38,254 nucleotides of DNA from Bacillota bacterium (GTDB taxonomy: Bacteria; Bacillota; Clostridia; Christensenellales; Aristaeellaceae): assembly GCA_023409955.1 (NCBI GenBank), contig JAEYQQ010000148.1, positions 1 through 38,254 of the forward strand, written 5' to 3'. Below, piece by piece: positions 1-10,500 of the stretch (position 1 is its first letter; each line of letters opens with the position of its first letter). Under the pieces are notes generated by a model. That model did not search any database. It was not told the DNA's origin and worked only from the letters and a program-made list of their open reading frames with translations. Both the position numbers and the translations under genes were made by a program.

Positions 1-3000
1 GAAAGCAGCCTGCGGCCAGCGTATTCCCGAGAAAAGGCTGCCAGGGCATCTGCTACTGCCTCATGCTCGAATACACGCAATGTCTTTCCCTGTCGCTCCA
101 GCACCATCACCGGCAGTCCGCCCCGAAGAGCCACCAGCGTTCCAGCTACATTTATGAAGGACCTATCCTCAAAATGGGGCAGATATTTTCCATAGGGCTG
201 CACGGGGTCCACCGCCGGAAGCCAGATGATATCCTCTCCCGGATGCTCCAGGGACTGGATGACCCCAGCATAATCGCTTTCCCGTATGAACTGCATGCCG
301 GACATGCCCTCAATGAAGTACCCGCGCCGAACTCGGCCTGTGTATTCCCATAGGCGTAATAGCTTAACTGCTTCGCTCCAAGGCATGCCCTGGGCCGTTT
401 CCTTGCAAAGGATCGCTACCCTGTCAAAAGCACGCTCCAGCTGCTGCTCCATAGGCAGCGTCTTGATCGGACGCATGCATTCCCACCTACCGGAGGTGGC
501 AGCCATGACCTTCAGGTTTACTTTACGCCTGATGGTGCCTTGATTGCTTTGGTCCCCCATAAGCCGCTGGCGGATGGGCACAAAGCTGTCCGCCCGGACC
601 AGGCCTTTTTCTGCCAGATGGTTTAATACATCCTGCACAAACCCATCTCCCACAAGGCTGCTTAAGCTGTGCATAAAGCTGGCACCACGCTGCATAAGAG
701 CATTGAAAACCATGGTTTCCTTCTCATCCAAAAAACCATGCTCAGCCTGTATAGGCTCCGCATCCCAATCAATGTCTTCATACAGGTGGAACCCTAGCTC
801 CCCATCTTTTGTCAGGCGCCAGAAAACATGGCCCTGGGAAAGCAGTGCATCCAGCATCTCTGTCCGGTAGCCGCTTACACGCAAGGGCAGCAGGTGGCTT
901 TCCCACAACGCCGCAGGCATGTACAGGCCGCAAAGCGACTTCACTGCGCTTTCCAGCTGTTCTTTGGACGGGGCAGATCTATGAATACGGCCAGATAGTA
1001 AGGCTGCATACCTTTCCTTAGGCATGGTGCGTACCCGAATTCGGCGGTTGACCACTGTTTCCCTGACCGCACGCTCAAACAGCTGACCGTGGAAGTACTG
1101 ACCTTCGTATTCTACAGCCTCGCCGCCTGCGCAAAGCGTTTGGAAAACAGCCTGAGCATTCTCTTCCATAATGCCGTAGCGCTGAGCTGCCTGCCATGTG
1201 TCATGGGGGCCCCGATAGCGCAGAAGCCGCCGGAATATATGCTGCCTCGCCTCTTCTCTTCCTTCTGTCATCGCTGCTGCATATTCTTTTGCCTGTTCTG
1301 CCGCGATCCACAGCCCAGGCTCAATGTAGACTGCCCGGCCCTGCATCTCCAGGGTTTCTAGCCATTCATGGGGCAGGTCCAGTTCTCCTGGCTCCAAGTC
1401 TCCTTCGATCATCAAGAGGCTGTGAAGCTGGTTTTCGTTCTCCGGCAGTCGCGCACGCTGGGCCAAACGCTTTAGCTGATCCTCCTCCGGCGGGATTAGC
1501 TGTGTCTTTTCCAGTGCCTGTGCCACCGCTGCATGGGTATTGGTAGGCCTAGGCGTGTATTCATACATCATGGAAGCTTCCGTTTGCCTACGCAGCGTCA
1601 GTGACAAGGGAGAAGGCACCTGCTGGTGCAGCTCCACCACTTTGATTTCTCCGGCTCGAATGGCGCTGATGATCTGCTTTGTGCCCTGAAGATCCCAGTA
1701 ATCCTCCAGGCATTCTCGCCTGGTTTCCCGTACCAGGGGATGATTTTCCTCCCGAACCAAGTGATCGAGCATTTGTGCGCTGCGCATGCGCTGTACCCAG
1801 AGCGGCTGGCGGCCGGCATTCCTGACCCCCATCATCAGCGCCCGGGCAGCATTGTAACGAAACGCCATATTGTACACTGGCGACACTGGCAGCACAGCCT
1901 TCAAAACCGGCTCCACCATATCCGGAGTAACGGCATATAAAAGCCCCTGGGGCATATGCCTGTCCTCATAGGGGAAGAGTAAAAAACCATCATCATCGGC
2001 CACGAAATTTACATTCATGCCGTTCTTGCGCCGGGCAGCTTCCATGACAAGCGCAGCCAGCGGCTCATTTACCGGTCGGCCGAAAATAGAGTGCACCATC
2101 ATCTGCGGGTTGCCGGACTCGTCGCGATAATGCTCAATGATGATGGTTTTGTCATCGGGCAGTGCGCCGGTTAAGGCAATCTGCCGTTTGATCAACTCCC
2201 CGGCACTCTCCGCAGCCATGGCATCCAACCCCAACTTGGCCAGCTCGGCAAGCAATGCCCCAGCTTCGCCAGCCTTGACCAGATGCCGTAAAATCTCCCC
2301 GAAAGCAATGCCAGTTTGAATGGCACGGCCCTTTATTTCCCCTTTCCAGAAGGGGACCCTGGCCCCTTGGGGGTTGGCCGGAACAACCGTCACCGTATCC
2401 TTTTGTATATTGGAAATCTGCCATGCAAAGGCACCCAACAGGAATCTGTCCCCCACCCGGCTTTCGTAAATAAATTCCTCGTCCAACTCACCTAAGGTTA
2501 CACCTGTTTCCGTTTTGGCGGTGTACAGCCCCTTGTCCGGGATGGTGCCACCTGCGGATACAGCCAGCATGCGGCTGTAAGGATCATGCTCCACCCGATC
2601 ATGGACCCGGTCATACAGCACTCTTGGGCGAACAGGAATATCCCGGTCATGCTCATAATCCCCTGCCAGCATGCGCAACACTTGGCGGACGTCGTCAAGG
2701 GTGACGTTTTGAAAGGGATATGCTCTTTTTAATATATCCATAACCTCATTCAGTTCGTATCCTGTTGCGGCAGCCATGGACACCAGGTGCTGAGCCAATA
2801 CATCCAGGCACAGCGTAGGGGGATGGGAATGCTCCACACCACCCTTTCTTACCACCGCCGCCGTTAAGCCGCTATACAGCCCTTCCAAAGGCGTGCGGGG
2901 AAAAATATGCATGGTGCTGACCCGATTGGGATTGTGGCCGGCACGGCCCAGCCGCTGCATGGTACTGGAGATGGTGCGTGGACAGCCGATTTGAAACACC

Positions 3001-4019
3001 TGATCGATTTCCCCTACATCAATGCCCAGCTCCATGGAGGAGGTGGCACACAGGAGCCGGAGGGTGCCTGACCGCAGGGCATGCTCCACCTCAAGCCGGT
3101 GCTCCTTGGACATGCTGCCGTGATGGGTTCTGGCAAACCCCTCCCCGCCTAGCTCGTTCACAAAATAGGCCAGCTTTTCGGCGTAAGCACGGCCTTCCAC
3201 AAAAGCGATAACGCTACGGGAGGAGGCGCATCTGTCATAGATGGTTTTGGCGATCTCCTGCCATGCGGCATTTTTTTTGATTTCATTCCGGTTTGGCAAG
3301 GGGCTTGATATAGAAAGGCTAATGGCCTTTTGCATATTAGGTGCAGCAATGGCCGCTATTTCAGGCGAAAGATAAGCTGCGGCTGTTTGAAGCGGCTCAA
3401 TGGTTGCGGATAGGCCAATGCGTTGGAGCGGTATACCACAAAGCTTGTCCAGCCGGGCAATGGACAGCATCAAGTGCGCCCCCCGCTTAGTATCGATCAT
3501 GGCGTGAAGCTCGTCAATAATCAGCCACTTAGTCGTTGCCAGCATGGCCTGGCTGGATTTGGCAGTGAGCATCAAAAAAAGGGACTCCGGGGTGGTGATC
3601 AATATGTGGGGCGGTGTTTTGAGCATACGCCGCCGCTGACTTTGGGTGGTATCCCCTGTACGAATGGCAATATCCAATGGTGTATCAAAGGCAACACCAG
3701 CCTCCCGGGCTTCTTTTACGATGCCCTCCAGCGGCCGGCGAAGGTTCTCCCGTATATCCCCAGCCAAGGACTTTAAGGGCGATATATAGATCAAGTGCAG
3801 CTCCTGGGTAAGGGTGCCTTCCATGGCCTTGCGCATGAGCCTGTCGATATACACCAAGAAGGCCGACAGCGTTTTACCGGTACCGGTAGGTGCAGAAACC
3901 AGGGTATGCTGCCCGGCATCAATCAGCGGCCAGGCTGTTTCCTGTACGGCTGTAGGCGTGCCGATACGCTTTTCAAACCACTGCGCAGTCAGCGGATGAA
4001 ATATATTCAAGGAATCCAT
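1..4019 (-). CDS. lhr: Lhr-type ATP-dependent DNA helicase (3' end beyond window)
   Basis: Superfamily 2 helicase of the large Lhr family, thought to act in DNA repair as a 3'-5' translocase. The reading frame stays open for 1339 codons from the ATG at 4019 to the left edge, so only the last C-terminal residues are missing. Visible motifs are Walker A APTGTGKT (residues 43-50), the DEAH-box variant DELHA (169-173) and motif VI QRLGRAGH (355-362). Far downstream, around residues 1230-1245, lies RRGYFIEGMSGMQF, typical of the Lhr C-terminal region. Family members run to about 1400-1550 residues, so this looks full-length apart from the edge. The start is supported by GGAGG at 4030-4034, 10 nt upstream. 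The gene stands alone, divergent from the glucan synthase gene. Helicase assignment is firm; the repair role is inferred from the family. Confidence 0.9.
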   Translation of the reverse strand, partial: MDSLNIFHPLTAQWFEKRIGTPTAVQETAWPLIDAGQHTLVSAPTGTGKTLSAFLVYIDRLMRKAMEGTLTQELHLIYISPLKSLAGDIRENLRRPLEGIVKEAREAGVAFDTPLDIAIRTGDTTQSQRRRMLKTPPHILITTPESLFLMLTAKSSQAMLATTKWLIIDELHAMIDTKRGAHLMLSIARLDKLCGIPLQRIGLSATIEPLQTAAAYLSPEIAAIAAPNMQKAISLSISSPLPNRNEIKKNAAWQEIAKTIYDRCASSRSVIAFVEGRAYAEKLAYFVNELGGEGFARTHHGSMSKEHRLEVEHALRSGTLRLLCATSSMELGIDVGEIDQVFQIGCPRTISSTMQRLGRAGHNPNRVSTMHIFPRTPLEGLYSGLTAAVVRKGGVEHSHPPTLCLDVLAQHLVSMAAATGYELNEVMDILKRAYPFQNVTLDDVRQVLRMLAGDYEHDRDIPVRPRVLYDRVHDRVEHDPYSRMLAVSAGGTIPDKGLYTAKTETGVTLGELDEEFIYESRVGDRFLLGAFAWQISNIQKDTVTVVPANPQGARVPFWKGEIKGRAIQTGIAFGEILRHLVKAGEAGALLAELAKLGLDAMAAESAGELIKRQIALTGALPDDKTIIIEHYRDESGNPQMMVHSIFGRPVNEPLAALVMEAARRKNGMNVNFVADDDGFLLFPYEDRHMPQGLLYAVTPDMVEPVLKAVLPVSPVYNMAFRYNAARALMMGVRNAGRQPLWVQRMRSAQMLDHLVREENHPLVRETRRECLEDYWDLQGTKQIISAIRAGEIKVVELHQQVPSPLSLTLRRQTEASMMYEYTPRPTNTHAAVAQALEKTQLIPPEEDQLKRLAQRARLPENENQLHSLLMIEGDLEPGELDLPHEWLETLEMQGRAVYIEPGLWIAAEQAKEYAAAMTEGREEARQHIFRRLLRYRGPHDTWQAAQRYGIMEENAQAVFQTLCAGGEAVEYEGQYFHGQLFERAVRETVVNRRIRVRTMPKERYAALLSGRIHRSAPSKEQLESAVKSLCGLYMPAALWESHLLPLRVSGYRTEMLDALLSQGHVFWRLTKDGELGFHLYEDIDWDAEPIQAEHGFLDEKETMVFNALMQRGASFMHSLSSLVGDGFVQDVLNHLAEKGLVRADSFVPIRQRLMGDQSNQGTIRRKVNLKVMAATSGRWECMRPIKTLPMEQQLERAFDRVAILCKETAQGMPWSEAVKLLRLWEYTGRVRRGYFIEGMSGMQFIRESDYAGVIQSLEHPGEDIIWLPAVDPVQPYGKYLPHFEDRSFINVAGTLVALRGGLPVMVLERQGKTLRVFEHEAVADALAAFSREYAGRRLL

Positions 4020-4504
4020 AGGTATCAGGCCTCCATTATCGACCCCTTCAGGCCAGCTAATATACGTTGCATCCCCATCTTCAATCGTTCAATCATTCTT
4101 CAAAGAGCTAAGTTTTCCCTTTTCTGGAAGGAGAATACGATATGAACGCATACATTTAATGTTTGATGAATACACCCCTCCCAATGCATATTATCATGAC
4201 AAAGGCTTCTGCCGGATGGGAGCCAACAACCATATAGAAACCGGGAAATGCGGCTTTCAAGTATTTCCCGCTCTTTTTTGCTGTTAAAAATCAAAAGCAA
4301 GTCACGTTTTATGACGTATCGTCCGAAAATTTTTCGCAATTTTTCCTCTGCCCCACAGCTGCCAAGCCTCCGTTTCAACATGAAAAATCCATGGCAATCC
4401 TTGAAATCTTTGAAACACGCCTTGATAAACAAATCAACGCCTGCATGCATCTGCACTGTTGTGTGCAAACTACCTTCACGACTTATGTGGAGGATTTTTA
4501 AGAC
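4020..4504. other. Intergenic region between divergent lhr and glucan synthase genes
   Basis: About 485 bases separate the two divergent genes. Apart from the two ribosome binding sites at its ends (lhr at 4030-4034, glucan synthase at 4489-4493) I see no convincing gene. No hexamer pair here matches a sigma-A promoter well enough to call; both genes must be transcribed from within it. A short tandem repeat of TTCAATC lies near 4079-4093. A 136-codon open frame on the minus strand has no ribosome binding site and no recognisable content. Confidence 0.5.
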
Positions 4505-7500
4505 ATGCAAGCAGGCATTGCAGTATTCGGTCTATTGCTGCTGGCGGTTATCGTGCTGATGCAGCGCAGGCGGCGGCCTAAAACACTGCGGGATGTTTTA
4601 TTGGATGAAGGTCTCCACAGTCATTTGCAGTCCTGCGCCTCCCAAATGGTGCTAATGGGCACAGGAAAGCTGCATATGCCTATGGGTATGCTGACAAGAC
4701 TGCGTTCCACAGTCCGTTCCCTTTCCATCAGAGACAGGGAAAATCTGCTGCCCGCCGCCCAGTGGCTTACAGATAATGCTCGGATGCTGGAAGAAGCGTA
4801 TTTGTCCATACAGCAGGAGTGGAAGCACTCCATTAAGCTTCCTAGGCTGTCAACGGGAGAAATCCGTGTGCAGCGCTTTGCCCAGGAGCTGATTTCCCAT
4901 ACCAATGCCCACATAAATGCCAATAAGCTCATGACCGCAGTTGCTGCCTGGCAGCAGACCTCCCCCTTTACCCAGGCGGAATTATGGTCGCTGCCCTTGG
5001 CCATCAACATCACCCTTTTGCAAATGGTGGACGGCCTTGCCGCATTAAGCGCCGGCATGCAAAAGGACAGTGATGCTGCGCCGCTATGGGCGGCAAGGCT
5101 TACAGGCAAGCATCGAGAAGGGGCCAAAAGACAGTTTAAAAACGCACCCCAGAGCACCACCTTTCTGGAAAGGCTTTTATCACTCTTACGGGAGACCGAG
5201 GACGCACAAGCGCTTGCATGGCTGGATGAAAAGCTGGCAGAAATGGATCTGCGCGTTTCCAGCATTGTAGAAAAAGAACACACAAGGCAGACAAATGATC
5301 GGCAGTGGATGGGCAATGCCATTACCTCCCTGCGTCGATTAACCCAGATTCCTTGGGGAGAAACCCTGGAGGCCATGAACCCTGTTCACAACATCTTGGC
5401 TCAGGATCCATCAGGGGTATACCCTGATATGGATTTTGAAAGTCGTGATATGTACCGCCGCCGGGTGCAGTTGATTTCCTGGGAGTGCCGTCTGCCGGAA
5501 AGCCTGGTTGCCCGTACTGCCATTGCCTGTGCCAAGGATGGTGAGGAAGGCGCACTGGACAGCCATATCGGCTATTACCTGATTGACGGAGGCCAGGATG
5601 AACTGGTCCGCCGTCTTGGTATCAGCCGTTCTTTTGTTCGCGAGCACCTGTTTTTCCGCCGCCACTGCTGCGGTTTGTATTTATCCTCTCTTTGGGTTGG
5701 TGCTGCCCTTGGCATCTTTGTTTCCTGGTTATTGAGGTTGCCACTGCCGCTTGTGCCATTACTGTTATTGGTATGGTCTGAGCTGGTGCGGCAGGTACTG
5801 CGCAAATCCCTGCGCCGCCTGCATAATCCCCGGACCCTGCCCCGGCTGGAAATTCTTTCACTGCCCGAAAAATGGCGGACGCTGATCGTCTGCCCGACGC
5901 TATTGACCAGCGCTGCCCAGGCCATGTCCATGGTACGGCATCTGATGATCCTAAGGCACGCCAATCCCGATGATAACCTTCATTTTATGCTCCTTGGAGA
6001 CTTTGCCGACAGCCTGACTGCCGAGCAGGTCAGCGATCAGGAGATTTTGTCTGCCGCCAAGGCAAGTATTGATGCGTTGAATCAGGAGTTTGGCGGGGGC
6101 TTTTCCTACCTGCAACGAGCCAGAGTGTTCAGCCAGCAGGAAAAAATGTATATGGGCCGGGAGCGCAAACGGGGTGCCCTGGAGGCGCTCAACAGAATGC
6201 TGCTGGGATTGCCTGGTGAAGATACGTTTTTGTATACATCCCAGCCTACGGAAGAATTCGTCAATAAGTATACTTATGTCATAACGTTGGACAGCGATAC
6301 CATCCTTCCGCCTGGCAGCGCGCTTCGCTTGGTAGGCGCCATGGCGCATCCTTTGCAAAAGCGCCAGATTTTCCACGGAAAACTCAGGGGGAAAAGCATA
6401 CTGCAACCCCGGATGGAGGTTGCAGCCGATACTGTAAAAACCCGCATCTCAGCCATATTTGGCGGCCGGGGCGGTATTGACCCCTACAATGCAGCAGTCA
6501 GCGACCTGTATCAGGATATGTGCAATGCAGGATCTTTTGCGGGCAAAGGCATCTATGATCCTACTGCCTTTGTGGAAGCCGTTGAAGGGCGTATTGCGCC
6601 ATATACCATTTTAAGCCATGATCTTTTGGAGGGAGAGCTATCCGGCGGCGCTCTGCTGGAGGATATTGCCCTGTTTGATGGGCACCCCGGCACCTTGCGC
6701 AGCTGGATGAAGCGGCTGCACCGATGGACAAGGGGTGACTGGCAGCTGCTTCCATGGCTTTTTAGAAGTGTTCGTGCAAGCAACCGCAGTATCAAAAACC
6801 CACTATCCCGCTTTTCAAAGCACAAGATTTGGGACAACATGCGCAGGAGCCTTGTACCTGCCGCTCAGGGCGGCCTGCTGCTGTATGCTGCCGCAACCGC
6901 AAGGCCATACCTGTTTTTGCTGATATTGATCTTGCCAAACCTTGAAGCGCTTTTACACTTGAAATCACTCTATGCCTATTTTATTAAGCTATGCGGCCTG
7001 CCCTATGAAATTCAGGTGCTGCTGGATGCTGTGGCTCGAACCGTATATCGAGTAGCCGTCTCCAGAAAGCATATGCTGCAGTGGGTTACCGCTGCCCAGG
7101 CTGAACAGGGGGCTGCTCCGCCATATACCACCCTCATGTGGGGGCAATGGGTTATGGGGGGCGCCATGGCATTGTTATCCACTGCAGCAGGGTATCAAAT
7201 CCCCGGACTTGTGGTTGCCGCATTGTGGCTTGCTTTTCCCTTTGCAGCACCATTGCTGGATGCACCGCTGTTTAAAGATGTACAGCTTGAGGAAGACAAA
7301 CGCGGTCAGCTGACCGATATTGCAAGGGCCACCTGGCGGTATTTTGAGAAGACAGTTACCTCATCTGACCACTATCTGCCCCCTGACAACCTGCAAATCC
7401 ATCCGGATAAGGGTATCGCCCACCGCACTTCCCCAACCAACATGGGGCTTTACCTATTATCCTGCGCTGCTGCACAGGCGTTTGGTTTTCTAGAGCCGGA

Positions 7501-10500
7501 GGAAATGGCAAGATATATGGAAAAGACCATTTCCACCATGGAAAAGCTCAAGTTATGGGAAGGGCATTTCTATAACTGGTATGATACCAGGACATTGGAG
7601 CCCTTAAAGCCCTTTTATGTCTCCTCTGTGGATAGCGGCAACCTGGCTGCCTGCTTGCTTTGCTGTGCCCAGGTGCTGCGCACCTTGGCTGCATCGCTGG
7701 ATGTATCCCAAAGGAATCTATCCGGCAGAATGGACAGCCTTGCACTGAATATGAATCTAAGAAAGGTCTACGATCCGAAAGCTGAGCTTTTTTATGTAGG
7801 CATCAATGCCCATGAAGAAGAGCCGGGGGATTCCAGATATGACCTTTTGGCCAGCGAATCCAGGCTTTTGAGCTTTGTGGCCGTTATGACCCGGCAGGTA
7901 CCCGCCCGTCATTGGTTCCGCCTAAGCCGTACGCTTGTAAAAGCCAAAGGCAAGCCAACCCTTGTTTCCTGGAGCGGTACCATGTTTGAATACCTGATGC
8001 CAAACCTGCTGCTGCCCTTAACCCGAAACACCCTTTTGGATTCAGCCTGCCGCCGGGCTGTAAAGAATCAAATGCAATATACCAAAGAAGGGGTGTGGGG
8101 GGTCAGCGAAAGCGGATACTACGCTTTTGATCCATCGCTTAATTACCAGTACCAAGCCTTTGGCCTGCCATCCCTGGCCCTGGGCAATATTCCAGAAGAA
8201 GGGGTGCTTGCTCCTTACGCCAGCGGCCTTGCCCTAACCCTTTACCCAGAGGAAGCACGGCAGAACCTGATGAGAATGAAATCCCTTGGCTTTGACAGCC
8301 ATCTGGGTTTTTTTGAAGCAGTTGATTTTAACGCTTCCCGCATTGGCGAGGGGAAGACCTTTGAAATTGTGCGCAGCCACATGAGTCATCATCAGGGCAT
8401 GATGCTATGCTCGCTGTGCAACCTCTTGTGCAAAAATGCTTTGGTCAAATACTTTGATGCCTTGCCCAGCGCCAGGGCCTACGGCCTATTGTTGCAGGAG
8501 AAAATGCCCCAAAACGTGCTGCATCCCAGAAAAGCACTTTCCCAGCCCAAGACAGTCTCCTCCGTGCCCAGCTCTGCCAGACGGCAGGCAGCCATACACA
8601 CCTTTCCTGTGGATGCCCATCTGATGCACGGCAGCGGAACAACCATGTGCGTTACCGCCCAAGGCGGGGGATTCCTATCGCATGACGGTGTGATGATATC
8701 CCGTTTTAAGGGCTTGGCCGGCGATGAAGATGGGATACAGTTTTATCTGCGGGACGTCCAGGAAAAACAGCTTTGGCAGCCCACCGCCCCCGACCTGCCT
8801 GGCGATACTGTTTTTGAAACCGGCCAAGCTGTTTTTACCAGAACACATTTGGGCATTGAAAGCCGATTGAGCTGCTTTGTGAATCCGCTGGACGGAGCTG
8901 CCCTACACTTGCTGGAAGTGGTCAACCGCTCCAACAAAGAACGGACATTGGAGGCAGCAAGCTACTTTGAGCTAGCGCTCAGCGGTCAGAAGGCCGATGC
9001 TACCCACCCTGCCTTCCGCAACCTTTTCATACAGACCGAGCGTGCAGGAAAAAATGTACTTTGCGCCCGTCGCAGGCCAAGGGATGGCAGCGATCCAAGA
9101 CAGGTACTTGTTCACGGCATGGGTGCTGACGTGACGCTAATTCATACTGTGGCACAATCGGACCGGTCTGCCTTTTTGGGAAGAGGGGGCAGTATACTTT
9201 CACCCAGAGAAATGACTGAAAGCATGAGCAATGTAAATGGTCGCGTAGGCGCCATGATCAACCCATGCATGAGCCTGCGGACTCAGTTTATGTTGCCAGC
9301 CCATGGAAGGGCCCAGCTTACATTTTGCACCATCCTGGCCGAGGATGAACAGCAGCCTTATGCCATGGCTGGACGGTATGAAACACCGGATGATTTGAAG
9401 CGCGCCAGGGAACTTGCAATTACCCAGGGATTGGTTACCGCCAAATACCTTGCCATTGATGTGGCCGGGCAGAACCTGTATGGGCGTCTTGCAGGATGCC
9501 TTATGTATGGCGGCCAACCAGGCGCAGCGCCTACAGAGCCCATTCCTGTATCCATGCAGGCGCTATGGGGCCTTGGCATCAGCGGCGATCTGCCCATTAT
9601 CACGGTGGAAATTTACAAGCGGGAGCATCTTCCCTTGGCCAGGACTATACTAAGCGCCCACGCATGGTGGCGCATACATGGCGTTTGGGCAGACCTGGCC
9701 CTGATCAACTGCCATGGCGCTGACTATGATCAGCCTGTTCGGGATGCGCTTCGGGATCTTTCCGCATCCAGCCATGCCCGCGAGCTCATCGGAAAGCCCG
9801 GCGGCGTACATCTCATTGACCAGCAAGCGTTAACCCCAGATGCGGAAAAGCTGCTGCGGGGCATATCACGCCTTTACCTGTCCGGGGAGATGGGCTCCCT
9901 TGGCGCTCACTTCAGAGCCCTTCAAAGCACCACCAAGCACCCCGGTGCTGTATGGAAAAAGGAGCCCCATGCTTATCCCATCCCTCTCCTGCCTGAAATC
10001 AAGCGCTGGATGTACAATGGGTACGGCGGATTCACACAACCAGAAGGCGATTATGTGATTGATCTGCCCAAGGATGTACAGACCCCTGCGCCATGGTGCA
10101 ACCTGCTGAGCAGCCCCATCTTTGGCACCCTGACTGGGGAAACTGGCCCTTTGTTTACCTATGCCAATAACAGTCACCACGGCCGTATAACCCGCTGGCC
10201 CAATGATCCCGTATCCCCCCGCCCGGGTGAAGGACTGATCCTCCGAGATGAGGAAACGGGTGTGCTGTTCTCACCCTGCCGCTGGCCCTTGGGAGATTTC
10301 ATGGCATTCCGGGTGATCCATAGTCCAGGTGCTACCGTCATACAGGGCTATGGTATGGGCCTTGAAACGACATTACAAATCTTTACGGATGCTGAGCATC
10401 CCGTGAGCCTTCGCACCCTACGGGTAAAAAATACAGGCGATGTGAAACGGGTGATCATGGTCTGTCATTTTGCGGATTTCACATTGGGTGAAAGCGACAG

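Noticed and set aside
4100..4510. A 136-codon open frame on the minus strand between lhr and the glucan synthase gene
   Set aside because: It starts with TTG without a ribosome binding site, overlaps the start of the glucan synthase gene and has no recognisable domain.
4621..5376. A 251-codon open frame antisense to the glucan synthase gene
   Set aside because: It is a shadow of a strongly supported coding frame; its Ser/Arg/Cys-rich composition shows no domain. The same holds for the other long antisense frames within 5400-11700.
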